A DNA stretch of 8,243 nucleotides from JAUVIB01 sp964424545 (lineage in GTDB: Bacteria > Calditrichota > Calditrichia > Calditrichales > Calditrichaceae): assembly GCA_964424545.1 (NCBI GenBank), contig CAYRJN010000173.1, forward strand, positions 1 to 8,243, in the 5' to 3' direction. Made by a program: the position numbers and the translations under genes. The notes beneath the pieces were generated by a model that was not told where the DNA came from, ran no database searches, and saw only the letters and a list, made by a program, of their open reading frames with translations. Below are positions 1-5,915 of this stretch, in pieces (positions within the stretch are counted from its first letter, which is position 1; each line of letters starts with the position of its first letter).

Positions 1-461
1 CCGACAATATCGACGGTTTACATCAAACGGCCGGAAGCAAAAAAGAATTGCAATTGAACGGCAACATCAACGAAACCTTATGTATTGAATGTAAACATGT
101 TATTAGCAACCCAAACGATCCCATTTTAAAGAGCGCCGTTCCAACGTGTCCCGAATGCGGAGGCTTATTACGACCTAATATTCGCTTTACCGAGGAGCCC
201 CCGCATGAAAAAGCGTTAAAAGACGCTCAAAATGATTCTGCTTTCTGCGAAGTATTTTTCCTTGTGGGTATCAGCAATTATAAAGAGCCCGCTTCCAATA
301 TGCCCTATATTTCAAAAGCAAACGGCTCCTATTTAATAGAAATTAATGAACAAGCAACCGAACTTTCTGATACGGTAAATGAATTTGTCCGAGCTGATCC
401 TGCAGAGATTCTTCCTAAAATTGCGCTGGTGATGGATAAATTAAAATCAAAAAGAAAATAG
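1..461 (+). CDS. Sirtuin (Sir2) family protein, 3' part, with degenerate catalytic site
   Basis: The reading frame is open from base 3 and the true start lies upstream of the window; a TTG at 48 is internal. The visible 152 residues begin with DNIDGLHQTAGS, the sirtuin NAD-binding signature (usually QNIDGLH). Two zinc-binding pairs follow, CIEC (codons 81-92) and CPEC (about 150-161), then LRPNIRF, a GIS loop, an EIN segment and a C-terminal AEILP. Family members are NAD-dependent protein deacylases in the cytoplasm. Compared with Thermotoga Sir2 (alignment from memory), the catalytic His of the LHG motif is Asn here (LNG, codon 57-59), the Gln before NID is Asp, the substrate-strand FGE is TEE, and GSS/GTS is GIS. 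The zinc site is intact. Family membership is clear from signature, zinc cysteines and order, but ordinary deacylase activity is doubtful. The next gene starts 11 bases downstream, suggesting co-transcription. Confidence 0.87.
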   Translation, partial: DNIDGLHQTAGSKKELQLNGNINETLCIECKHVISNPNDPILKSAVPTCPECGGLLRPNIRFTEEPPHEKALKDAQNDSAFCEVFFLVGISNYKEPASNMPYISKANGSYLIEINEQATELSDTVNEFVRADPAEILPKIALVMDKLKSKRK

Positions 462-472
462 GATACTTCCCA

Positions 473-2605
473 TTGAAATTGACTAAATTTAATTTATTAG
501 CAATAGCGATAATTCTTTTTGTCAGCGGTTGCGCCTATTACAATACGTTCTTCAATGCTAAGCAAATTTATGAGGAGGCTCAAAAGAAACATTATTCCAC
601 AAAAAACGCCAAAGGCTCGGGCGAAAGTAAAGCGGCGTATCAAAAAACCATAAAAAAATGCTGGAAATTAATTGATTTTTACGGCGACAGTAGTAAATAT
701 GCCGATGACGCCTTATTGTTAATCGGAAAATCCCATTATCAGCTTGGGGAATATGAAAAAGCCGAGCGTATTTTCGAACAATTTATCCCAAAATATCCCG
801 ATAGCAAACTGGTTCCCGAAGCAAAATTATGGCTGGCCAGAACTTACGTTCAACTCGACAAAGACCCACTTGCATTAAATCTTTTGCAAAACTTTTTTCA
901 AGAAAATAAAGCTTCTAAAAGAATAGCCGCTCAGGTATTTTATGTGCTCGGAGAACTTTATATCAAAACGGGAGAGAGAGAAAAATCTATTGAGAATCTA
1001 AATAAATGTATCGAGATTGCCGATGATGACGAATTGGCCGGCGGCGCGCAATATTTAATCGCAAAGAATTTTTTTGATCGCGGTGAATATGAAAACGCCA
1101 TAGCAGCCTTCAAAAAAACGTTTAAACACGAATTGCCGGTTATGCAGTATTTTTACAGCTTGATGTATCAAATCGATGCTTTGGATTCGCTTAAAAGATA
1201 CGAAAAGAGCGAAGTTCTATTAAAGAAAATGTTGCGGGATGAACGATTTAAAAACCAATTCGGTATAATCGAAACAAGACTTGTGAATGTTTACGAAAGA
1301 CAAAAAGCGCCGCTTTCATTTATTATTGAAAGCTACAGAGATATAATAGATAAATATAAAAAAACGGAGGGAGCGGCTTTAGCTTCTTTTAGTTTGGCTC
1401 AGGTTTTCGAATTTGATCTTGGAAAAATGGATTCCGCCGCATATTATTACGATAATGTTAAGAAACAATATTCGAGAGCCGAAATTGTACGCGAGGCGCA
1501 GGCACGAAAAAAATTATTAAACGAATATTTAAAGATCCACAACCAAATAGTGCAAGATAAAATGGATTTACGACGTCTTGTTGCCGGCGATACGACAACA
1601 ACAGTAACAATGTTGGATTCAACTAATAAATCAACGTCAACGGAAAAAACGATTTTTACACAACAAAGGAATACGGATAATAACGATGATGTTAACGCTG
1701 ATAAATTAAGTACAAATATGGAGACATCAGGCGCTTTTAATAATAAAGCGAATCAAAATGCGACAACAAGAAAAAGACCGACAATAAATAAAAATACGGC
1801 CGCAAGAAAGACAAAAAAAGTAACCAAAACTGTAAAATTGCGAAAACCGGAAGAAATTAATAAAAGCCTCGATAAAAACAGCTACGCCCTTGGCGAATTC
1901 TTTCTATTGCGCTATGAAAATTATGACAGCGCTGAAGTTGCTTTTAAAAATTACGTAAACACTTTTAACGATTCTTTACTTGTTCCTAAAGCTCTTTTTA
2001 GTCTATACTATATATATTCTTCTATCGACGGGGATACGGTAAAAAGCGATTCAATTAAAAATATCATCATAAAGGAGTATCCGAATACCGATTATGCAAA
2101 AAAGCTGCTTGATGTTAAAACGAATGAGGATGCCCCCGATTTATTACAATTGAAATTTAATAAGAAGTATAACGAAGCGGAAGAATTATTAGATAAAAAT
2201 CAATATAGCGTAGCTGTAGATTCTTTTCTAACAATAGCCGGAGAAGATAGCGCAGGTATTTTCGCAGAAAAATCGCTGTATGCAATTGCCTATATTTATG
2301 AAAACTATATTAATAATGTGGATAGCGCCGTATATTATTATACAAAATTAATGGAGGAGTACCCTGGAACCGAATACGCCAAAATTGCTATGGCAAAAAC
2401 CAAAGAGCCCCCGTCGGAAAAGGCTGTCGGCGACTCTCTGACGACAGGAGCTGATTCTTCCGTTATATCCCTGTCCGATTCCTTAAATACAACTACTAAT
2501 TTATCCTCTGCCAAAAAAGACAGCTTATCAAAGAAAAATGAGGATAAAGTTACACTTAAAATGAGACAACTTAAAAATAAAATTAAAAATGATAAACTTA
2601 GATAG
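473..2605 (+). CDS. Large TPR-repeat outer-membrane-type lipoprotein
   Basis: A 710-residue protein starting at TTG, with AGGA at 460-463 about nine bases upstream. This start gives a perfect lipoprotein signal: basic MKLTK, a hydrophobic core, and a VSGC lipobox with Cys20 as the lipidated residue. The mature end, CAYYNTFFNAK, resembles TPR lipoproteins I associate with the Chlorobi/Ignavibacteria/Bacteroidetes group. TPR-like helical pairs run through about residues 77-340 (for example 77-110 and 189-220, with LGEYEKA and RGEYENA turns). A low-complexity Thr/Asn/Lys linker spans about 371-462, and a second TPR block about 470-640. The Ser/Thr-rich then Lys-rich tail ends at 710. TPR proteins of this type usually scaffold envelope complexes, as BamD and YbgF do, but the partner cannot be named. 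The motif lies in the periplasm or on the outer-membrane face by inference. It is followed by a 53-base gap to the rlpA-like gene. Recognition as a TPR lipoprotein is firm; the specific role is unknown. Confidence 0.88.
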   Translation: MKLTKFNLLAIAIILFVSGCAYYNTFFNAKQIYEEAQKKHYSTKNAKGSGESKAAYQKTIKKCWKLIDFYGDSSKYADDALLLIGKSHYQLGEYEKAERIFEQFIPKYPDSKLVPEAKLWLARTYVQLDKDPLALNLLQNFFQENKASKRIAAQVFYVLGELYIKTGEREKSIENLNKCIEIADDDELAGGAQYLIAKNFFDRGEYENAIAAFKKTFKHELPVMQYFYSLMYQIDALDSLKRYEKSEVLLKKMLRDERFKNQFGIIETRLVNVYERQKAPLSFIIESYRDIIDKYKKTEGAALASFSLAQVFEFDLGKMDSAAYYYDNVKKQYSRAEIVREAQARKKLLNEYLKIHNQIVQDKMDLRRLVAGDTTTTVTMLDSTNKSTSTEKTIFTQQRNTDNNDDVNADKLSTNMETSGAFNNKANQNATTRKRPTINKNTAARKTKKVTKTVKLRKPEEINKSLDKNSYALGEFFLLRYENYDSAEVAFKNYVNTFNDSLLVPKALFSLYYIYSSIDGDTVKSDSIKNIIIKEYPNTDYAKKLLDVKTNEDAPDLLQLKFNKKYNEAEELLDKNQYSVAVDSFLTIAGEDSAGIFAEKSLYAIAYIYENYINNVDSAVYYYTKLMEEYPGTEYAKIAMAKTKEPPSEKAVGDSLTTGADSSVISLSDSLNTTTNLSSAKKDSLSKKNEDKVTLKMRQLKNKIKNDKLR

Positions 2606-2658
2606 ATCTTTCAGTATAATAAATATCCATCAACAGTAATATCTTAATCTAAAAAAAT

Positions 2659-3120
2659 ATGTATTATTTAAAAAAAATATTATTTTCAAAATCAATATTT
2701 ATTTATATTATTTTAATAAGTTTGTTGAAATGTTCTACCGGCGCGAAATTTTCAAGAACGACGAGATATACAAGAAATTTCAGCAGAGAACAATCTGTTC
2801 AATATCGAACAGGTCAAATTTTAAAAGGCGAGTGCTCATATTATGCTGATAAATTTCACGGTAATAAAACAGCTAATGGCGAAATTTATGACATGAATGG
2901 GTTTACGGCAGCTCATAGAACGCTACCCTTTAATACTATCCTTGAAGTAAAAAATATGAAAAACGGTAAAATCGTACGCGTGCGTATAAATGATCGCGGT
3001 CCGTTTAAAAAAGGACGTATTTTGGATTTATCCTATGCAGCCGCAAAAAAAATCGGCTTAGTACATATGGGCGTTACCCAAATAGAGGCAAAAATTATAA
3101 AATTAGGTGAAAAACAATAA
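2659..3120 (+). CDS. rlpA: RlpA-like double-psi beta-barrel envelope protein
   Basis: A 153-residue protein with an N-terminal hydrophobic segment (about residues 6-24) and one double-psi beta-barrel domain (about 55-150). Family motifs are all present: TANGEIYD (71-78), TAAHRTLPF (83-91), RINDRGPF (109-116) and RILDLS (120-125). The acidic residue and His used for catalysis in characterised RlpA proteins correspond to Glu75 and His86, with Asp112 in the NDRGPF motif. RlpA proteins are septal lytic transglycosylases that cleave glycan strands lacking stem peptides; activity here is inferred. There is no SPOR domain, so septal targeting would have to come from elsewhere. Cys25 in SLLKC could be lipidated, but Lys at -1 is a poor lipobox. 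Cys59 sits where the family usually has Ala. The ATG has no Shine-Dalgarno and is preceded by an A-tract. A lone TATAAT at 2615-2620 has no matching -35. Thioredoxin follows after 19 bases. Confidence 0.9.
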   Translation: MYYLKKILFSKSIFIYIILISLLKCSTGAKFSRTTRYTRNFSREQSVQYRTGQILKGECSYYADKFHGNKTANGEIYDMNGFTAAHRTLPFNTILEVKNMKNGKIVRVRINDRGPFKKGRILDLSYAAAKKIGLVHMGVTQIEAKIIKLGEKQ

Positions 3121-3130
3121 ATATTATAAC

Positions 3131-3135
3131 GGAGG
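3131..3135 (+). promoter_or_regulatory. Shine-Dalgarno of trxA (GGAGG)
   Basis: A GGAGG core four bases before the ATG at 3140 fixes the thioredoxin start. An in-frame GTG at 3107 would place this site inside the gene and would add eleven residues with no thioredoxin homology. Confidence 0.85.
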
Positions 3136-3139
3136 AAAA

Positions 3140-3457
3140 ATGTCAATTGTTGTTAATGATTCGAATTTCGAAGAGGAAGTAATCAATTCTCAAATACCGG
3201 TTATCGTGGATTTCTGGGCGGAATGGTGTGCGCCGTGCCGTTTAATTGCCCCGTTAGTGGACGATATCGGCAACGAGTATGCAGGCAAAGTTAAGGTATG
3301 CAAACTGGACGTGGACAGTAATCCGCAAACATCAATGAAATACGGCATACGTTCAATACCGACTCTACTGATTTTTAAACACGGTCAGGCCGTTGAAACA
3401 ATTATCGGAGCCGTACCAAAAGAGATGATTCTCGGCAAACTACAACCTTTTTTATAA
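3140..3457 (+). CDS. trxA: Thioredoxin
   Basis: A 105-residue single-domain thioredoxin, the usual length for the family. It carries the active site WCAPC (Trp29, Cys30, Cys33), the buried Asp24 in VDFWAEWC, the cis-proline loop SIPT (Pro74), and the KHG turn before the final strand. WCAPC instead of WCGPC is a common variant. An extra Cys54 lies on the central strand. There is no signal peptide, so it should act in the cytoplasm as a general protein disulfide reductase fed by thioredoxin reductase, which is not in this window. The ATG at 3140 is chosen because of the GGAGG just before it. It is the last gene of the plus-strand row and is followed directly by an intrinsic terminator. Confidence 0.97.
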   Translation: MSIVVNDSNFEEEVINSQIPVIVDFWAEWCAPCRLIAPLVDDIGNEYAGKVKVCKLDVDSNPQTSMKYGIRSIPTLLIFKHGQAVETIIGAVPKEMILGKLQPFL

Positions 3458-3472
3458 TTATAATTTTTAAAT

Positions 3473-3497
3473 GGCAGCTTAACGAGCTGCCTTTTTT
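3473..3497 (+). terminator. Intrinsic terminator after trxA
   Basis: A perfect 7-bp stem, GGCAGCT (3473-3479) with AGCTGCC (3485-3491), a 5-base TAACG loop, then six T. It begins 15 bases after the trxA stop and is one of only two GC-rich hairpins between genes here. It should end the sirtuin-TPR-rlpA-trxA transcript. Confidence 0.93.
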
Positions 3498-3498
3498 A

Positions 3499-3521
3499 TT
3501 GTTTATAACTGTCTATATTTA
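3499..3521 (+). promoter_or_regulatory. Possible engB promoter (TATATTTA element)
   Basis: A TTG at 3499-3501 and TATATTTA at 3514-3521 lie between the trxA terminator and the engB ATG. TATATTTA resembles the Bacteroidetes -7 element TAnnTTTG. The TTG spacing of 12 bases is too short for either the Bacteroidetes or the sigma-70 pattern, so only the -7-like half is supported. Since a terminator precedes it, engB needs a promoter in this gap. Confidence 0.3.
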
Positions 3522-3538
3522 CTAAAAAAAATATATCT

Positions 3539-4108
3539 ATGTCCTTTAATGCAGAATTTATAAAAAGTATATCCAAATTAATACAAAAACCCGATGACAA
3601 ACTATCCGAAATTGCATTTGTCGGTCGATCTAATGTGGGTAAATCATCATTAATGAATGCACTGTTTAATAGGAAAAATTTGGTTAAAACATCGTCTACG
3701 CCAGGCAAAACCCAACTTATTAATTACTTTTTAGTCGATAATACTATCTATTTTGTAGACCTTCCCGGCTATGGCTACGCAAAAGTTCCCAAAAAAATAT
3801 ACGATGCCTGGCGTAAAATGCTTGAAAATTATATTTCGGAAAGTCGAGAATTACGACTCGTATGCTTATTAATCGATTCCCGCCATAAAATAATGGAAAG
3901 CGACAAACAAATGGCCGAATGGTTAACATATTTGGGAATTCCTTTTATTGTAACGTTAACAAAAACAGACAAACTGTCGCGTAATAAAATAGCAATACAA
4001 AAAAGAAATTTTAAAGAATATTTCCAAACCCATCATATTTTTCCCGTATCCGTTAAAGATAAAAATTCAATAAATTTACTAGAGGAACATTTAAAATTAT
4101 TTTTTTAA
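3539..4108 (+). CDS. engB: Ribosome-biogenesis GTP-binding protein EngB/YsxC
   Basis: A 189-residue single-domain GTPase of the TrmE-Era-EngA-EngB superfamily, normal length for EngB (YihA/YsxC). The G motifs are in order: G1 GRSNVGKS (29-36), the conserved switch sequence STPGKTQLINYF (53-64), G3 DLPGYGYAKV (74-83), G4 TKTD (141-144) and a G5-like SVK at 171-173. EngB assists late assembly of the large ribosomal subunit in the cytoplasm and is essential in well-studied bacteria. The ATG fits the usual short N-terminal lead before G1. No Shine-Dalgarno is seen; the start is preceded by an A-rich stretch. The gene sits alone between a terminator and the next operon's 136-base leader region. 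Confidence 0.97.
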   Translation: MSFNAEFIKSISKLIQKPDDKLSEIAFVGRSNVGKSSLMNALFNRKNLVKTSSTPGKTQLINYFLVDNTIYFVDLPGYGYAKVPKKIYDAWRKMLENYISESRELRLVCLLIDSRHKIMESDKQMAEWLTYLGIPFIVTLTKTDKLSRNKIAIQKRNFKEYFQTHHIFPVSVKDKNSINLLEEHLKLFF

Positions 4109-4109
4109 G

Positions 4110-4134
4110 TTGAATTAAAATTTCCTATATTTAG
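4110..4134 (+). promoter_or_regulatory. TTG-N13-TATATTTAG element after engB
   Basis: TTG at 4110-4112 and TATATTTAG at 4126-4134 form a second copy of the arrangement seen before engB. It could be a distal promoter of the carboxylase operon, about 110 bases upstream of its start. The spacing fits no standard promoter class, so support is weak. Confidence 0.2.
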
Positions 4135-4149
4135 CCGTTGTTGTTTTCG

Positions 4150-4170
4150 ATTATTATACCAAATAATAAT
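4150..4170 (+). repeat. 8-bp perfect inverted repeat, AT only
   Basis: ATTATTAT (4150-4157) and ATAATAAT (4163-4170) are perfect reverse complements around a 5-base ACCAA loop, with T continuing to 4173. It lies 42 bases after the engB stop. It could be an operator or a very weak terminator-like hairpin; an all-AT stem is not a convincing terminator. Confidence 0.4.
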
Positions 4171-4187
4171 TTTAGAAATATTTTTAA

Positions 4188-4218
4188 TTTGATCGCATTA
4201 TATGCTGTTTGATATTTG
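4188..4218 (+). promoter_or_regulatory. Candidate Bacteroidetes-type promoter of the carboxylase operon
   Basis: TTTG at 4188-4191 is followed after exactly 19 bases by GATATTTG at 4211-4218. This matches the Bacteroidetes consensus TTTG-N19-TAnnTTTG except for one base of the -7 element. Transcription would begin about 4225, giving a leader of roughly 20 bases that includes the Shine-Dalgarno. Confidence 0.4.
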
Positions 4219-4225
4219 CGATATC
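4211..4225 (+). repeat. Inverted repeat GATAT-N5-ATATC overlapping the candidate -7 element
   Basis: GATAT (4211-4215) and ATATC (4221-4225) are separated by TTGCG. Its position on the candidate -7 element and transcription start would suit a repressor operator. Five-bp arms can occur by chance in AT-rich DNA. Confidence 0.3.
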
Positions 4226-4230
4226 TATCA

Positions 4231-4236
4231 GAGGAG
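4231..4236 (+). promoter_or_regulatory. Shine-Dalgarno of the carboxylase gene (GAGGAG)
   Basis: GAGGAG eight bases before the TTG at 4245 supports that unusual start codon. No in-frame ATG lies near enough to use this site. Confidence 0.8.
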
Positions 4237-4244
4237 AAAGATAA

Positions 4245-5915
4245 TTGAATAATACTTCAGATCATATAATTTTGAATAAATCTTTTTTAGTCTCTGCCGC
4301 TGCTGAAGTCAATAGAAAAAAGTGGAAGCAAGAAATCGCTTTGCTGAATAAGCAGCGTACTGAAATTTCTCTTGGGGGGGGAGAGAAGAGTATTATGAGA
4401 CAACACAAAAAGAACCGGCTTACCGCGAGAGAAAGAATTGAACGCTTGATTGATGATAAAAATAAATTTTTTGAAATAGAACAGTTTGCAGCATACAACA
4501 TGTATGAAGAATGGGGTGGCGCGCCTTCCGCAGGAATAATTGCTGGTCTTGCTTATATTCAAAATCGTCTGTGCATGATTATCGCCAATGATGCAACCGT
4601 AAAAGCTGGAGCATTTTTTCCAATGACGGCAAAAAAAGTAATTCGTGCTCAGACAATCGCAATGCAAAATCATCTTCCTATTATATATCTTGTTGACTCT
4701 TCAGGTATATTTTTACCTCTTCAGGAAGATGTATTTCCCGATCAGGATGATTTTGGTCGTATATTTTATTTAAATGCGCGTATTTCTTCGATGGGAATTC
4801 CGCAGATGACGGCTATTATGGGTATGTGCGTTGCCGGAGGAGCCTATCTGCCCGTTATGACCGATAAAATTCTAATGACAGAGGGTAGCGGTCTTTTTCT
4901 TGCCGGACCTGCTCTCGTAAAAGCCGCAATAGGTCAAGTTGTATCGGCAGAAGAACTTGGCGGCGCAGCGGTTCATTCCGAAATTAGCGGAACAATTGAT
5001 TTTAAAGAAAAAGATGACAACTCCGCTATTCAACGGATAAGGAAACTTGTCTTGCAAATGGGAAGTAAAACGGAAATAAAAATACGTAAAATCAAAAGTA
5101 AAAAGGTTAAATATGATTATCACAATCTATATTCTATAAAACCGTTTGAAGAATCTAAAGAATATGATATGCGTCAAATTATCGCCCATATTATTGATGA
5201 TGCCGAATTTATAGAATATAAAAAAGAATACGGCCAGACAATAATTTGCGGATATGCTCATATCGGTGGTTATCCGGTAGGTATCGTAGCTAATCAAAAG
5301 AAGCATTTATTGAAAAATGGAAAACCACCTGAATTTGGCGGCGTTATATATACGGAAAGCGCTGAAAAAGCAGCACGTTTTATTATGGATTGCAATCAAA
5401 ACCTTGTCCCATTACTATTTATACATGATGTAAACGGATTTATGGTAGGGAAAGAAGCCGAATATAGCGGTATTATTAAAGCAGGAGCAAAAATGGTAAA
5501 TGTGGTTTCCAACTCTATTGTGCCCAAAATATCTTTGATTGTCGGAGGTACATTTGGAGCGGGGAACTATGCAATGTGCGGAAAAGCTTATGCGCCTAAT
5601 TTTATGCACGCTTGGCCATCATCGAAATATTCCGTTATGGGCGGTTCACAAGCCGCTAATACCATGCTCGATATTAAAATCAAACAACTTGAACGCAAAG
5701 GGAAGAAACTCTCGGATAAAGACAAAGAAGAACTATATAATACTATTAAAAAAACCTATTCGGATCAAATGGATCCGAGATACGGCGCGGCGAGACTCTG
5801 GGTTGATGAGATAATTTTACCGGAGGAGACTCGCGAGAGGTTAATCGTTTCTCTAGAGGCCGTATCGAATAAATCAGAATTTGAAAAATTTAATGCCGGG
5901 GTTTTGCAAACATGA
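4245..5915 (+). CDS. liuB: Acyl-CoA carboxylase carboxyltransferase (beta) subunit, methylcrotonyl-CoA type
   Basis: A 556-residue protein with both crotonase-fold halves of a biotin-dependent carboxyltransferase. The N-terminal part has GGGEKS (44-49), HKKNRLTARERIERLID (54-70), DSSGIFLPLQEDVFPD (151-166), FGRIFY (170-175), VAGGAYLP (196-203) and SAEELGGAAVH (234-244). The C-terminal part has EFGGVIY, NGFMVG (397-402), GIIKAGAKMV (409-418), FGAGNYAMCG (437-446) and SVMGG (463-467). The FLPLQ..VFPD..FGRIF block and the Lys-rich insert before ARLWVD match the beta subunit of methylcrotonyl-CoA carboxylase rather than propionyl-CoA carboxylase. The reaction moves CO2 from biotin to 3-methylcrotonyl-CoA in leucine breakdown; geranyl-CoA or another branched enoyl-CoA is an alternative substrate. 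The biotin-carboxylase/BCCP subunit is absent from the window. The start is TTG with GAGGAG upstream. Its stop overlaps the next start as ATGA. An eight-G run (4374-4381) encodes the conserved glycines. Confidence 0.92.
   Translation: MNNTSDHIILNKSFLVSAAAEVNRKKWKQEIALLNKQRTEISLGGGEKSIMRQHKKNRLTARERIERLIDDKNKFFEIEQFAAYNMYEEWGGAPSAGIIAGLAYIQNRLCMIIANDATVKAGAFFPMTAKKVIRAQTIAMQNHLPIIYLVDSSGIFLPLQEDVFPDQDDFGRIFYLNARISSMGIPQMTAIMGMCVAGGAYLPVMTDKILMTEGSGLFLAGPALVKAAIGQVVSAEELGGAAVHSEISGTIDFKEKDDNSAIQRIRKLVLQMGSKTEIKIRKIKSKKVKYDYHNLYSIKPFEESKEYDMRQIIAHIIDDAEFIEYKKEYGQTIICGYAHIGGYPVGIVANQKKHLLKNGKPPEFGGVIYTESAEKAARFIMDCNQNLVPLLFIHDVNGFMVGKEAEYSGIIKAGAKMVNVVSNSIVPKISLIVGGTFGAGNYAMCGKAYAPNFMHAWPSSKYSVMGGSQAANTMLDIKIKQLERKGKKLSDKDKEELYNTIKKTYSDQMDPRYGAARLWVDEIILPEETRERLIVSLEAVSNKSEFEKFNAGVLQT

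Noticed and set aside
48..461. Start of the sirtuin-family protein at TTG 48
   Set aside because: The frame continues upstream with the NAD-binding signature DNIDGLHQTAGS, so the start lies outside the window.
2615..2620. Perfect TATAAT before rlpA as a promoter
   Set aside because: No -35 or TTTG element at proper spacing; TATAAT is frequent by chance in such AT-rich DNA. It was mentioned only within the rlpA entry.
3107..3457. Longer thioredoxin beginning at GTG 3107
   Set aside because: It overlaps the rlpA end and places the GGAGG ribosome site inside the gene; the ATG at 3140 matches the family start.
4202..4252. 16-codon ORF (MLFDICDIYQRR...) overlapping the carboxylase start, considered as a leader peptide
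   Set aside because: No ribosome site of its own, only one Leu codon in a leucine-pathway context, and no attenuator hairpin downstream.
4262..5123. Several minus-strand open frames opposite the carboxylase gene
   Set aside because: They are antisense to a strongly conserved coding sequence and their products look like random Phe/Ser/Cys-rich translations.
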